Assembly: GCA_965197395.1 (NCBI GenBank)
Contig: OZ240205.1
Location: 1,612,001 to 1,676,000, forward strand
DNA: 64,000 nt
Direction: 5' to 3'
From: CAZYFH01 sp965197395
GTDB taxonomy: Bacteria > Acidobacteriota > Vicinamibacteria > Vicinamibacterales > UBA8438
Position numbers and translations under genes: made by a program
Notes under the pieces: model-generated
Databases searched by the model: none
What the model was told of the DNA's origin: nothing
The model's input: the letters and a program-made list of their open reading frames with translations, nothing else
Shown here: in pieces, positions 43,662-52,040 of the stretch
How positions within the stretch are numbered: position 1 is the stretch's first letter
Layout: each line of letters begins with the position of its first letter

Positions 43662-44660
43662 TTACCGCGACCTGTTCGCGGCCTCCTCGGCGGCCATCTC
43701 CAAGGCGCGCTCACCGGCAAGCACGTTGGCGATCGAGTAGTTGCCCTCGTGACAGGCGTACTCGTAGATGACGTAGTCGAGCGGGCGGGTCAGCGGTAGC
43801 TCAACGGTGAAGGGCTGCTCGTACGTGGCGTCGTCGTCGATCGTGAAGCGGTAGTCGATGGTGTCGGCGTCGATGCGCGTAAACCGCTCGACCGCCCGCA
43901 GCGCCCGGGTCCCCGGAAATCCTCGCCACGTGGTCGCGTCGCGGTAGTGCGTGGTCTCGACGACAAGGGTGTCGCCCTCCCACCGCCCGCGCGAGTCTCC
44001 GTTCCACTGCCGGATCCCGTCGTCGATCGGCGCGCGCCCGTCCAGCGGGACGAAGCGCACGTCGTGGATCATCTCATTGAAAATCGCCACGTGTCCCGGC
44101 GTCTGAAGGATGTGGTAGGTGTTGTTATACCCGGACGGCACCGGCGGCACGCGTTGGTAGGTCATGCAGCGCTCCTGTAGAGGGCGGTCCTCCCAGGAGT
44201 CGTAGGGGTGGGCCCGGCGGTACTCCCGTTGCGCGGCCTGCCGCCGCTGGGCCTCGGGCGTCAGCGGTGGCAGCCTGCCGTTCGGGGGATCCACGATCAA
44301 CGATGTGCGTCCGGTCGACATGCCACGGTCCCACCAGACCTGGTTGTACGCGAGCGCGAGGTCGCGATCGGGGGTGAGCTCGGCGCGGCGTTCGGACGAC
44401 GCCCGACCGGCTTCGCGCTGGTTCTGCTCCGAGACCTCCTCCGCCGTCAAGAACTCGCGCTCCGCCAGCGTCGCTGGCCGCTCGAGCGGCGTGATCGTCG
44501 CATACGACCAGATGCCCTGCAGATCCGGGTCGCCCCACGGCGTGCGAACTGTCGCGGAGCCCGATGCTGGACGGGCTTCCTGACCGGTGAGAGGAGCCGG
44601 CGTCGGCCACCAGATCGCCAGGGCCACCGCCATCGATCGCGTCACGCATCGTCTGCTCAT
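43662..44660 (-). CDS. Exported protein of the PWGDPDLQGIW family, function unknown
   Basis: A 332-residue exported protein (signal peptide ~1-27). It starts with TPWGDPDLQGIWSYATITPL, a hallmark I associate with a large secreted family found mainly in Acidobacteriota and related environmental bacteria; function is not known. Later conserved-looking parts are RCMTYQRVPPVPSGYNNTYH, FNEMIHDVRFVPLDGR, GRWEGDTLVVETTHYRD and an acidic ERFTRIDADTIDYRFTIDD domain. It ends 3 nt before the accDA start, so read-through into accDA is possible. Confidence 0.85.
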   Translation of the reverse strand: MSRRCVTRSMAVALAIWWPTPAPLTGQEARPASGSATVRTPWGDPDLQGIWSYATITPLERPATLAEREFLTAEEVSEQNQREAGRASSERRAELTPDRDLALAYNQVWWDRGMSTGRTSLIVDPPNGRLPPLTPEAQRRQAAQREYRRAHPYDSWEDRPLQERCMTYQRVPPVPSGYNNTYHILQTPGHVAIFNEMIHDVRFVPLDGRAPIDDGIRQWNGDSRGRWEGDTLVVETTHYRDATTWRGFPGTRALRAVERFTRIDADTIDYRFTIDDDATYEQPFTVELPLTRPLDYVIYEYACHEGNYSIANVLAGERALEMAAEEAANRSR

Positions 44661-44661
44661 C

Positions 44662-44763
44662 TCACCCCTTCGTGCCGCCGAGCAAGTCGAAGTGGAGAGA
44701 GATCAACACCAGCGGGCGTCCGTCTGGCCGTGCCTCGCCGGTGAGCCGCTCCAGTTTCACGAC
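44662..44763 (-). pseudogene. Fragment of an accD-like carboxyltransferase gene
   Basis: About 30 codons read LTGEARPDGRPLVLISLHFD, then LLGGTKG and a stop. This closely matches the TGEAQLDGRPLVFISLQFDFLGGTMG stretch of the intact accDA gene 1.4 kb away. The DNA is also clearly similar, with roughly four of five bases the same by eye. Neither the zinc ribbon nor the catalytic core is present. It looks like a leftover of a second copy or a partial duplication. Confidence 0.7.
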
Positions 44764-44914
44764 TCGGAGCTCATCGGTTGCTCTGTCCCGATCGATTGTA
44801 CCGTCCACGGCGCGCTTCGGCTCACCAGCGGTATGGGAGCACGACCTTTTGTCGCCCAACGAACCGACTCTTGATCTTGTCCGTGATGACGGTTGTCGAG
44901 AGATGTCGCTCAAC

Positions 44915-45163
44915 TCAGATTCCGCCGACCATCGAGAGCACGAATCCGCGGAGCATCCGGATCGCAATCAGCAACACGAAGGGCGAGAAGTCGATTCCGC
45001 CCATGGCGGGTAGCAGTTGACGGATGGGTGCGAGCAGCGGTTCGGTCATCGTGTGGAGAAAGCTCGCCACCGGGTGCGTCGGCGGAAGCTGGATCCAGGA
45101 AATGATCACAGCGCCGAACACGATCAAGGTGTAGCCGTCGAGCAGCAGGACGAGTAGCATCAC
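44915..45163 (-). CDS. YggT family membrane protein
   Basis: An 82-residue protein with two hydrophobic segments. Family motifs are IISWIQLPPTHPVASFLHTM (the W-x-x-P part) and TEPLLAPIRQLLPAMGGIDFSP, followed by the second helix. YggT proteins are often near cell-division or proC genes; proC lies 7 kb away here. Function is not settled. It is divergent from the SixA-like gene. Confidence 0.9.
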   Translation of the reverse strand: MMLLVLLLDGYTLIVFGAVIISWIQLPPTHPVASFLHTMTEPLLAPIRQLLPAMGGIDFSPFVLLIAIRMLRGFVLSMVGGI

Positions 45164-45278
45164 GGATGATCGAGTTCAGGGTGCCCGGACGCTCGGGCTC
45201 GACCTCGCGGACGGTCGACACGGCGCACGCCTGATCATACTCGTCCCGTCGGCCGCGATTCACGACTTGCTACGTGCG

Positions 45279-45779
45279 ATGAAGACGCTGCTTGTCCTGC
45301 GGCACGCCAAGTCGAGTTGGCAGCGTCCGGGTCTCAGTGACCACGAGCGCCCACTCAATGCCCGCGGGATGCGGGATGCACCCCGCATGGGGCGTCTGTT
45401 GGCGGAGCGGCGACTGGAGCCTGACGTCATCGCGAGCTCCACCGCCACCCGTGCGCGGCTCACGGCGGACGCCGTCCGAGAGCGGTGCGGGTGCGCGCGG
45501 GCCGTGCTGGCCGACCGGCGGCTCTATCTCGCGGGTCCCGGTGACGTGGTCGAGGTCGTGCGCGAGGTGGGCGGCGGCGCGACCCGCCTTCTCGTTGTCG
45601 GGCATAACCCGACGCTCGAGGCACTCGTCGACGGGCTGTCTGGCCGCGCGGAATCGATGCCCACCGCTGCGCTCGCCCACATCGAACTAGAGATCGACAA
45701 CTGGCAGGACCTGCGGCTCACGACCGCCGGCCGGCTCGTCGATCTCTGGCGCCCCAAGGAGCTGGACGACGACCAATAG
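45279..45779 (+). CDS. sixA: SixA-type histidine phosphatase
   Basis: A 166-residue histidine-phosphatase-superfamily protein. The catalytic R8-H9 is in LLVLRHAKSSWQRPGLSDHERPL, the SixA-specific start, and the second histidine is in VVGHNPTLEALVDGL. SixA removes phosphate from phosphohistidine, for example on the nitrogen PTS. The start at ATG 45279 puts RHAKS at the usual place; a TTG at 45267 would add four residues. It is a single gene. Confidence 0.9.
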   Translation: MKTLLVLRHAKSSWQRPGLSDHERPLNARGMRDAPRMGRLLAERRLEPDVIASSTATRARLTADAVRERCGCARAVLADRRLYLAGPGDVVEVVREVGGGATRLLVVGHNPTLEALVDGLSGRAESMPTAALAHIELEIDNWQDLRLTTAGRLVDLWRPKELDDDQ

Positions 45780-45794
45780 TGTGCTGGCCGCCGG

Positions 45795-46697
45795 TCAGTT
45801 CGGATCGGCCAACGTCGGCGCTTCCGCAGTTCCTCGCGTCTCCGCCAGCATCTCATCGTAGAACGCCGGCAAGCTGCGGCGGACGAACGACCCGCCTCGG
45901 TCGAGCGGCCACTCGAGGTCGTCCGTATGCAGCCGGGTCGCGGCGGCAGGCTTCGTGACGCCCTGCTGGATGAGCTGTGTCATCCGCCGGCGAAGGGTCA
46001 CGAATCGGTCCCGGAAGATCTGGACGTCACGCTTCGTCATCACCGGGCCGTGACCGGGAATGACGATGTCGAAGTCGAGGGCAAGAATGCCGTCCAGGGT
46101 GCCAATCCAGTCGGCGCTGCTCCCGCCGTTGGCGTAGTCGATGAACGGCGTGCCGGCGACGAAGAGGTCGCCCGTGTGAATGGTCGCGAGATCGGGGAAC
46201 ACGATGACCGCGTCGCCGTCCGTGTGCCCCCGACCCACATAGTGCATCTGTACCTCGACCTCGCCCAGAAACACGGAGGTGTGCTCGGTGAACACGACGG
46301 TGGGCGGCGCGGCCTGGTCGCCAGTCACCATGTTCATCCGCGCGTGCTCGTGCGCGATGATCCGCGCGTGCTCCGACATCGGCACGTTCCCACCCGTGTG
46401 GTCGCCGTGATGATGGGTGCCGAGCACATATCGGATCGGCTGGGTCGTCAGTTCGCCGACCCGCCGCATGATCTCGGCGTGGTCGTCCGTGTACATGGCG
46501 TCGACGAGGATGACGCCGTCCGGCGTGACCCGAACCGCAACGTTGCCGCCCCGTCCGGTGATCACGTGGAGGCCTTCCGGGACCTCTACTATGCTCGCGT
46601 CGAGCGGAAGCGATGGTTCCTGACCGCGAGCCACGTGCATCGCTCCCGCGGCCCCGGCGAGACACGCCAACAGCGCGATGATCCTCGGCTTACGCAT
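45795..46697 (-). CDS. Exported metallo-beta-lactamase-fold hydrolase
   Basis: A 300-residue protein with a signal peptide (~1-25) and the binuclear zinc motif GTHHHGDHTGG (HxHxDH); further ligands lie in GRGHTDGDAVIVFP and in PGHGPVMTK. This pattern fits quinoprotein-relay/MBL hydrolases (SoxH-like) more than true beta-lactamases. The substrate is unknown. It is followed on the same strand by the PhoD-like phosphatase gene and is convergent with sixA. Confidence 0.9.
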   Translation of the reverse strand: MRKPRIIALLACLAGAAGAMHVARGQEPSLPLDASIVEVPEGLHVITGRGGNVAVRVTPDGVILVDAMYTDDHAEIMRRVGELTTQPIRYVLGTHHHGDHTGGNVPMSEHARIIAHEHARMNMVTGDQAAPPTVVFTEHTSVFLGEVEVQMHYVGRGHTDGDAVIVFPDLATIHTGDLFVAGTPFIDYANGGSSADWIGTLDGILALDFDIVIPGHGPVMTKRDVQIFRDRFVTLRRRMTQLIQQGVTKPAAATRLHTDDLEWPLDRGGSFVRRSLPAFYDEMLAETRGTAEAPTLADPN

Positions 46698-46715
46698 GTC
46701 GCATCGTTACCCGGC

Positions 46716-48200
46716 TCAGTTCGCCGTCTTCACATCCTCGTACATCAACGCGCCCTGCTCGTCGTAGAAGCGAAACGCCGCCGTCGGCGCGTCGCCCGGC
46801 GTGATGGTGACGTTGAGGAATCCCCCGGTCGGTTCGTCATACGTGTAGTACTGCATGATGAGGGCGTCCGGATCGTTCGACTCCGGGTCGCCCGGCGGGC
46901 GGCCCACACGCGAATTCGCGTCGATGATGGCGCCGGTCGAGAACTCCTCGAAGCCGTCCGGATGGAGCGAGTGGTACTGCCAGTGGCGGTCGCCGCAGAC
47001 GATGTAGAAGCCCTTATTGAGGAAGTCGTTCTCGATCAGCCACGCGAACAGCTCGTCGCGCTCGTGTCTGAAGCCTTGGGGATTCGAGTGGTTATCGCGC
47101 TTGAGCGGGTCGTGGTTGTCGGCAGGGCGACCCGCCTGGTCGGCGTCGTCCGGTCCCACCATCGGGGTCGGTGAGATGAGGATCTTGAAGGTCGCATCGC
47201 TCTCAGTCATGGTCCGCTTGAACCAGTCGAGCTGCTCGGCGCCCCACAGCGACTTGTCTGGACCGGCGTCGGCCATGTTCGAGCTGCGATAGTCACGCCC
47301 CTCGGTCAGCCAGATCTGCAGGTCCTCGCTGACGCGATGGGTCCGGTACGTCACGGGGTTCGCGTCAGCGGGGTCGACGATCGGGACCTGCTCCAGAAAC
47401 ATGCGCTTTCCCAATTCGGGCAGCGGCGTTTGGTCGCTGGTGTTGTCGGTGTCGTTGTACCGGTAGTCGTGGTCGTCCTTCTCCCAGTAGGTCGGCACCG
47501 CAGCGAAGAGGTCGATGAACCGCTGCTTGCCAAGTTGCTCGTGCCACTTCCGCCGCATCGTCGGTGCGGTGTCGGCGCGGCCCTGGAACGGGACGTCGTA
47601 GTACACGTTGTCGCCGGTGGCGACGAAGAAGTCCGGATCCATCGAGAGCATCGTCGCAAGCGCCGGGTAGCCCAGATCCTTGTCGGGACCGGTGAAGGCT
47701 CGGTTCGGGTTGTCAAAGAACTGGAAGTAGTTCATCCCGGTGACGACCATGAAGCTGGTGGCGACCTCGCCGCCGGCGCCCGCGTGGGTCGCAAACGACC
47801 GCGCTGGCCCGTACACCGTGTGCTCGGCGTCCGGGCCGTAGACGACCCGATAGAAGTAGTCCGAGTCGGGGGTGAGTCCATCGACCCGCGTCTTCACGAT
47901 GTGGTCGTTGTCGGCGGTGGCGTCGATCCAGTCGGTCATCGTGACGACGGTCGTGAACTCAGCGTTTGTCGCCACCTCGAACCGAGCCACACCGGCCGCC
48001 CCCGCGAGGTCGCCGTCGACCCACCCGTCGAGTGTTGTGAGCCGCGATTGGAGGATCACCGAGTCGGTCGTCACCTCACCGGCGATCTCGCCCTGGCCAT
48101 TGGTGATCGCGATCTCGACCGTCGGCGGCTCGGCGCCACACGCCGCGCCAAGCGCCGCAAGACCGACGAGCACGCCGCCGACCGTCTGGGAACGTGTCAT
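46716..48200 (-). CDS. PhoD-like alkaline phosphatase, lipoprotein
   Basis: A 494-residue exported phosphatase/phosphodiesterase. The lipobox is LGAAC (Cys about 18). A fibronectin-like N-terminal part (YFYRVVYGPDAEHTV) precedes the metallophosphatase core with FFVATGDNVYYD, WEKDDHDYRYND and the later YIVCGDRHWQYHSLHPDG. This is the PhoD family, normally needing Ca and Fe and active on phosphate mono- or diesters. The start at 48200 is chosen for the lipoprotein signal; earlier in-frame residues look non-coding. Confidence 0.9.
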   Translation of the reverse strand: MTRSQTVGGVLVGLAALGAACGAEPPTVEIAITNGQGEIAGEVTTDSVILQSRLTTLDGWVDGDLAGAAGVARFEVATNAEFTTVVTMTDWIDATADNDHIVKTRVDGLTPDSDYFYRVVYGPDAEHTVYGPARSFATHAGAGGEVATSFMVVTGMNYFQFFDNPNRAFTGPDKDLGYPALATMLSMDPDFFVATGDNVYYDVPFQGRADTAPTMRRKWHEQLGKQRFIDLFAAVPTYWEKDDHDYRYNDTDNTSDQTPLPELGKRMFLEQVPIVDPADANPVTYRTHRVSEDLQIWLTEGRDYRSSNMADAGPDKSLWGAEQLDWFKRTMTESDATFKILISPTPMVGPDDADQAGRPADNHDPLKRDNHSNPQGFRHERDELFAWLIENDFLNKGFYIVCGDRHWQYHSLHPDGFEEFSTGAIIDANSRVGRPPGDPESNDPDALIMQYYTYDEPTGGFLNVTITPGDAPTAAFRFYDEQGALMYEDVKTAN

Positions 48201-48341
48201 CTCACTGTCCTTCCGACTTGCGGGAGCGTCCGCGACCCGTGATCCCTGCTCGGCAGAATGGAGAGGGCCGCATTCTACCGCAACCCGGTGCAACGCCGGA
48301 CGCGCGCGAACACGGGAGGCACCGAGCGGGCGGACGCGTCG

Positions 48342-49649
48342 TCAGACGGTGTCGAGGATGAACCCCCGTTCGAGGTCTAGGTCGAGCGGGGGCGGCTCGT
48401 GCGCGACGAGATACTCGAACTCGCGGCGGAACTCGTCGAGCGACAGTCCAACCGTGGCGGCGAACTTGGCGAGCTCGTGCGGATCCTCGAAATCGTCCCG
48501 GCGGAGTCTGAGCATGTAGCGCCGGGCGATCCGATACCGGGTGGAGGTGATGTCGACGAGGCGGATCCTCGCCCGACCGGTCTTCGGGTCCACCATCTTG
48601 CTGAACGGGATCGGGACGAACTTCCCCCCTTCCATCGAGATCATCGCGGCGTCGCCCCCTTCCATCACATAGCGCGCGGCGCAATAGCCGAGGTCGCGCG
48701 TGTACTCCATGTCGGACGGGATGGGATCGGCGCACCGCAGCTCGTACCCGATGTTCTTGGCGATGATCGTCGCCGCGAGGCCAAGCTCCGACAAGCGCTG
48801 CTGCACCTGCGCCTTCAGGACCTCCCCGATGCTGACCTCGGCGATCCGGACGTTGCCGTGGGTGTCCCGCTCCACGTCCTCAAGCCCGTCCAGGTCCCGG
48901 GGGTCGATGCCGAGGACGAGCCCTTCCGCCAGGATCGCGACGCCGTCACGGCGCCCCTGATTGAGCCGCTTGATGATGGCGCCGACCAGCGTGTCGACCA
49001 CCGTCTTCAGCCGGACCCGATGGTCGGCGAACTCTTCCAGGACGAGCGTCAACGTCACGCCGGCGGCCTTTCCAATCCCGAGCGCGAGATGGCCCGCCTT
49101 GCGCCCCATGGCGATGACGAAACACCAACGCGACGTCGTTTTGCCATCGACCATCAGATTCTTGACGATCTCGGCGCCGTAATGGCGCGCGGTCGCGAAG
49201 CCAAACGTGTCGACATAGGGCGGCAGGTCCAGGTCGTTGTCGATCGTCTTCGGAACGTGCACAAGCCGGAGGCGACGCTCGGCCTTGTCGACGAGCTTCA
49301 TCGCCGTATACGCCGTGTCGTCGCCGCCGATCGTGATGAGCTGGGTCACGCCGAGCCGGAGCAACGAGACGATGGTGTGCTCGAGGTGTTCCGGGTTCAG
49401 GGTCGGATTCGCGCGCGAGATCCCGATGTGGGATCCACCGCGGAAGTGGATGCGGCTCACGCCCTCGATGTCGAGCGGCGTGACGTGGTCGACGTCACCG
49501 TCCATGATCCACCGGAAACCGTCGCGGATGCCGATGACCTCGACGTCCTCGAGGCGGCTCCGGATGGTGGCCGCGCTGATGACGCTGTTGATGCCGGGTG
49601 CGGGTCCGCCGGCGACCAGGATTGCGAGCTTCTCGTGGTGTGTCATCAT
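48342..49649 (-). CDS. pfp: Diphosphate-type 6-phosphofructokinase
   Basis: A 435-residue PFK that phosphorylates fructose 6-phosphate. The phosphoryl-donor site reads GGDDT (108-112), not GGDGT, and the catalytic loop is PKTIDND (133-139), not PGTIDND. Both changes mark PPi-dependent enzymes, so glycolytic flux would be reversible and spare ATP. Substrate motifs include GRKAGHLALG and AEGLVLG. The start at 49649 is the first of two adjacent ATGs. The next gene upstream lies 10 nt away. Confidence 0.9.
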   Translation of the reverse strand: MMTHHEKLAILVAGGPAPGINSVISAATIRSRLEDVEVIGIRDGFRWIMDGDVDHVTPLDIEGVSRIHFRGGSHIGISRANPTLNPEHLEHTIVSLLRLGVTQLITIGGDDTAYTAMKLVDKAERRLRLVHVPKTIDNDLDLPPYVDTFGFATARHYGAEIVKNLMVDGKTTSRWCFVIAMGRKAGHLALGIGKAAGVTLTLVLEEFADHRVRLKTVVDTLVGAIIKRLNQGRRDGVAILAEGLVLGIDPRDLDGLEDVERDTHGNVRIAEVSIGEVLKAQVQQRLSELGLAATIIAKNIGYELRCADPIPSDMEYTRDLGYCAARYVMEGGDAAMISMEGGKFVPIPFSKMVDPKTGRARIRLVDITSTRYRIARRYMLRLRRDDFEDPHELAKFAATVGLSLDEFRREFEYLVAHEPPPLDLDLERGFILDTV

Positions 49650-49659
49650 TCTCGATCCC

Positions 49660-50814
49660 TCACCGCACGAGGCGACCGTCGCGCACCCAGACGTCGTCGC
49701 CGAGCGTGACCGTCGCGTCGATGAAGAAGTTCCAACGGACATAGCCGCCGGTGACCGTGCCGCCCAGCTCGGAGTTATCGCCGATCGAGAGCCGGACCAC
49801 GCCGGCACCATAGCCGTAGTAGGGAATCCATGGGTTGCGGTCGGGCACCGCGAGGAGCGGATTGAAGCCGAGGGCAAACTCCCGAAAGGCGCGGGACTCC
49901 TCGGGTGCCGCGTTCAGCTCGCCTTCGACGTCGTTCAATCCGCGGGTCGCCTGCACCTCGACGATGTGACCCTGCTCGAATCGCATCCGCAGCCCGTCAA
50001 CCGGTCGCCCGTTCCACTGCGACGGCGGAAAGACAATCGTGCCGGTGACCGTTTCTTCTCGTGGCGCGACGCGGATCGCGCCGGCGGGCAGCTCGATTTC
50101 CCGATCGATGAGGATGACGCCGCGGTCGGTCCGGGCTTTCGACGCGTCGCCGTTCCCGAAGTTCACCGGACGCTCGCCGATGCGAAACCTGATATCCGTT
50201 CCGCGCGGCGTCGTGACGCGCACCTCGGAGCGTCGCATCGCGTCGACGAACCGGTGTTGATGCGCGTCGAGCGCGCCGTAGTCGGTCTCCAGGAGCGCCA
50301 GCTGGTACGCGGCGTCGATCGCCGCCTGTCCAGGCATCGGCTGTCCGGGGATCGAAAACGCGCTGCCGTTTTGTGTCCAGTGGAAGTGGATGGTCCGGCC
50401 GATTCCCTCGTGCAGCAGATCCTGCAGCGCCGCGTAGACGGCGTGGTCCGGTCGCGCACCCGGCAGCATGATCGCTCCGTCGACGTCGCGCAGCATGTCA
50501 CGATACGCGGCGCGCGCGGGGTCCGCGGCTCGCTGGAGCACCTCCGGTTCCCAGTCCTCAGGATGCGGCTCGGCGACGACGTCGATCACCCCCAGGTCGA
50601 TCGCGCCCGCCTGGATCAGCGCGTATCGCAGGTGCGGAATGAGATCGTCGAAATCGCCGGGCCGCGAAACCAGCAGGATTTTCTCGCCCGGTGCGGGCGC
50701 GAGCTGCGTGACGAGCCGATCGGCCATCGCCTCCCAGTCCATCGTGAGGCGTGGTTGGGCGACACCCTGCGCGGTTGCGCACGTGAGCAGGGTCGTGAAA
50801 AGCATGATCCGCAT
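49660..50814 (-). CDS. Exported M29-like aminopeptidase-family protein
   Basis: A protein of about 384 residues with a signal peptide (~1-20, TCATAQG). Its outline matches the thermophilic M29 aminopeptidase family: an N-terminal Rossmann-like part (GEKILLVSRPGDFDDLIPHL), a middle TPRGTDIRFRIGERPVNFGN and a C-terminal IGDNSELGGTVTGGYVRWNF FIDATV stretch. M29 enzymes bind two metals with Glu, His and Asp residues. I see only part of these, so activity is uncertain. It lies directly upstream of the PFK gene. Confidence 0.75.
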   Translation of the reverse strand: MRIMLFTTLLTCATAQGVAQPRLTMDWEAMADRLVTQLAPAPGEKILLVSRPGDFDDLIPHLRYALIQAGAIDLGVIDVVAEPHPEDWEPEVLQRAADPARAAYRDMLRDVDGAIMLPGARPDHAVYAALQDLLHEGIGRTIHFHWTQNGSAFSIPGQPMPGQAAIDAAYQLALLETDYGALDAHQHRFVDAMRRSEVRVTTPRGTDIRFRIGERPVNFGNGDASKARTDRGVILIDREIELPAGAIRVAPREETVTGTIVFPPSQWNGRPVDGLRMRFEQGHIVEVQATRGLNDVEGELNAAPEESRAFREFALGFNPLLAVPDRNPWIPYYGYGAGVVRLSIGDNSELGGTVTGGYVRWNFFIDATVTLGDDVWVRDGRLVR

Positions 50815-50874
50815 CTCAGCCTCCGGACTGTCAGGTGGACCGGCGGTCATTGTAGGCCGGGGGTCGGGCGCCGG

Positions 50875-51969
50875 TCACCGCAGGTTCAGATCGCGATCGA
50901 GCTCGACCACGGCGGCGCCGAGCCCCCCGCCGGGCCGCCGCTCGTACCGCATGTCGGAGATGGAGACCCGATACCCGGTGACGGTCTCCTCGACGACGAA
51001 GGCGGGGAAGCGCATCCAGGTCCGCACCCCCTGCACGTGCGGTGCCGCGAGCGCCGCATCCACCACGGGGCCACTTGGTCCGCGGTCGACCGCCGGGGCC
51101 GCGATGCGGACCGGCTCGGGCGCCAGCCAGTTCAGCTCGAGGAAGTGATAATGCGCGCCGTCGTCCACCACGATGTCGTGTCGGAACGGGTTGGCCGGGA
51201 CGGGACTGGCCATGACCGCCACCGGATGGTCGTCGCGTTCGGCCAGCCAGTCACGCACGTGCTGCTCCGCGAGGATCGAGAGTCCAGCCATTGTGACGGC
51301 ATAGACGCTGATGCTGACCAGGCAGATGATCGCGACGCGCGGCAGCTGGCGTTGCCACACGCCCCAGAGGCGAAGGCCGACGATCGCCGCGGCCCCCGCG
51401 CACCACAACAGCCGCGACGTCGTCGGCGTGCCAGGGAACCCGGTGACCAGCGAGGTGACAACGACCCCCAACGCGAGCCACAAGCCGATGCCGGATCGCG
51501 AGCGCGTGTGTGCCAGCACCACAGCGGTGCCCGCGAGGAGCCATACCCAGGGGTCGATGATGAACAGCGCGTCGCCGTAGAACCAGGTGCCGTCGAACGG
51601 CATCAGGAAGCGAACGCCGTACGTGTTCAGCCAGTCGAGCACCGGGTGCGTCAGCACGCCGAGATACGCCAGCGCGAGCACGGGGCCGGCGCGAGCATGA
51701 GGGTCCCGGCCGCGCACACGGGCGATGAAGCGGTCGAACAGCAGGACCAGCCCCGTCAGCGCGATCGGCAGCAGCGCCATCGCCAGCACGCCGTGTGTCC
51801 AGCCACGCCGGAACCCGAGCGACAGGTCGCCCCCGAGAAAGATCGTCACGACGTCGATGTCGGGTGCGTTGGCGGCCATGACGAGCGTCGGCGTGGCCAT
51901 GGCGGTGCGGCGCCCGAGCGGAGTCTCGGCGAGGCTGGCGCCGATCAGCGTGTGGGCGATGGGATCCAT
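50875..51969 (-). CDS. YdjM/DUF457-type membrane-bound metal-dependent hydrolase
   Basis: A 364-residue membrane protein. The N-terminal half is the YdjM/DUF457 domain: MDPIAHTLIGASLAE, the ANAPDIDVVTIF metal-site region, RGWTHGVLAMAL and LTHPVLDWLNTYGVRF, with conserved His and Asp residues facing a membrane pocket. A C-terminal soluble part (~240-364) contains beta strands. The family is annotated as metal-dependent hydrolase but true substrates are unclear. It is divergent from proC. Confidence 0.85.
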   Translation of the reverse strand: MDPIAHTLIGASLAETPLGRRTAMATPTLVMAANAPDIDVVTIFLGGDLSLGFRRGWTHGVLAMALLPIALTGLVLLFDRFIARVRGRDPHARAGPVLALAYLGVLTHPVLDWLNTYGVRFLMPFDGTWFYGDALFIIDPWVWLLAGTAVVLAHTRSRSGIGLWLALGVVVTSLVTGFPGTPTTSRLLWCAGAAAIVGLRLWGVWQRQLPRVAIICLVSISVYAVTMAGLSILAEQHVRDWLAERDDHPVAVMASPVPANPFRHDIVVDDGAHYHFLELNWLAPEPVRIAAPAVDRGPSGPVVDAALAAPHVQGVRTWMRFPAFVVEETVTGYRVSISDMRYERRPGGGLGAAVVELDRDLNLR

Positions 51970-52040
51970 TGGGGTTGGAGGCCCCCTAGAATACCCAAGT
52001 CTCGGCGCGTTCGGCGGACGCGCACCCCAAGGAGCGAGTT

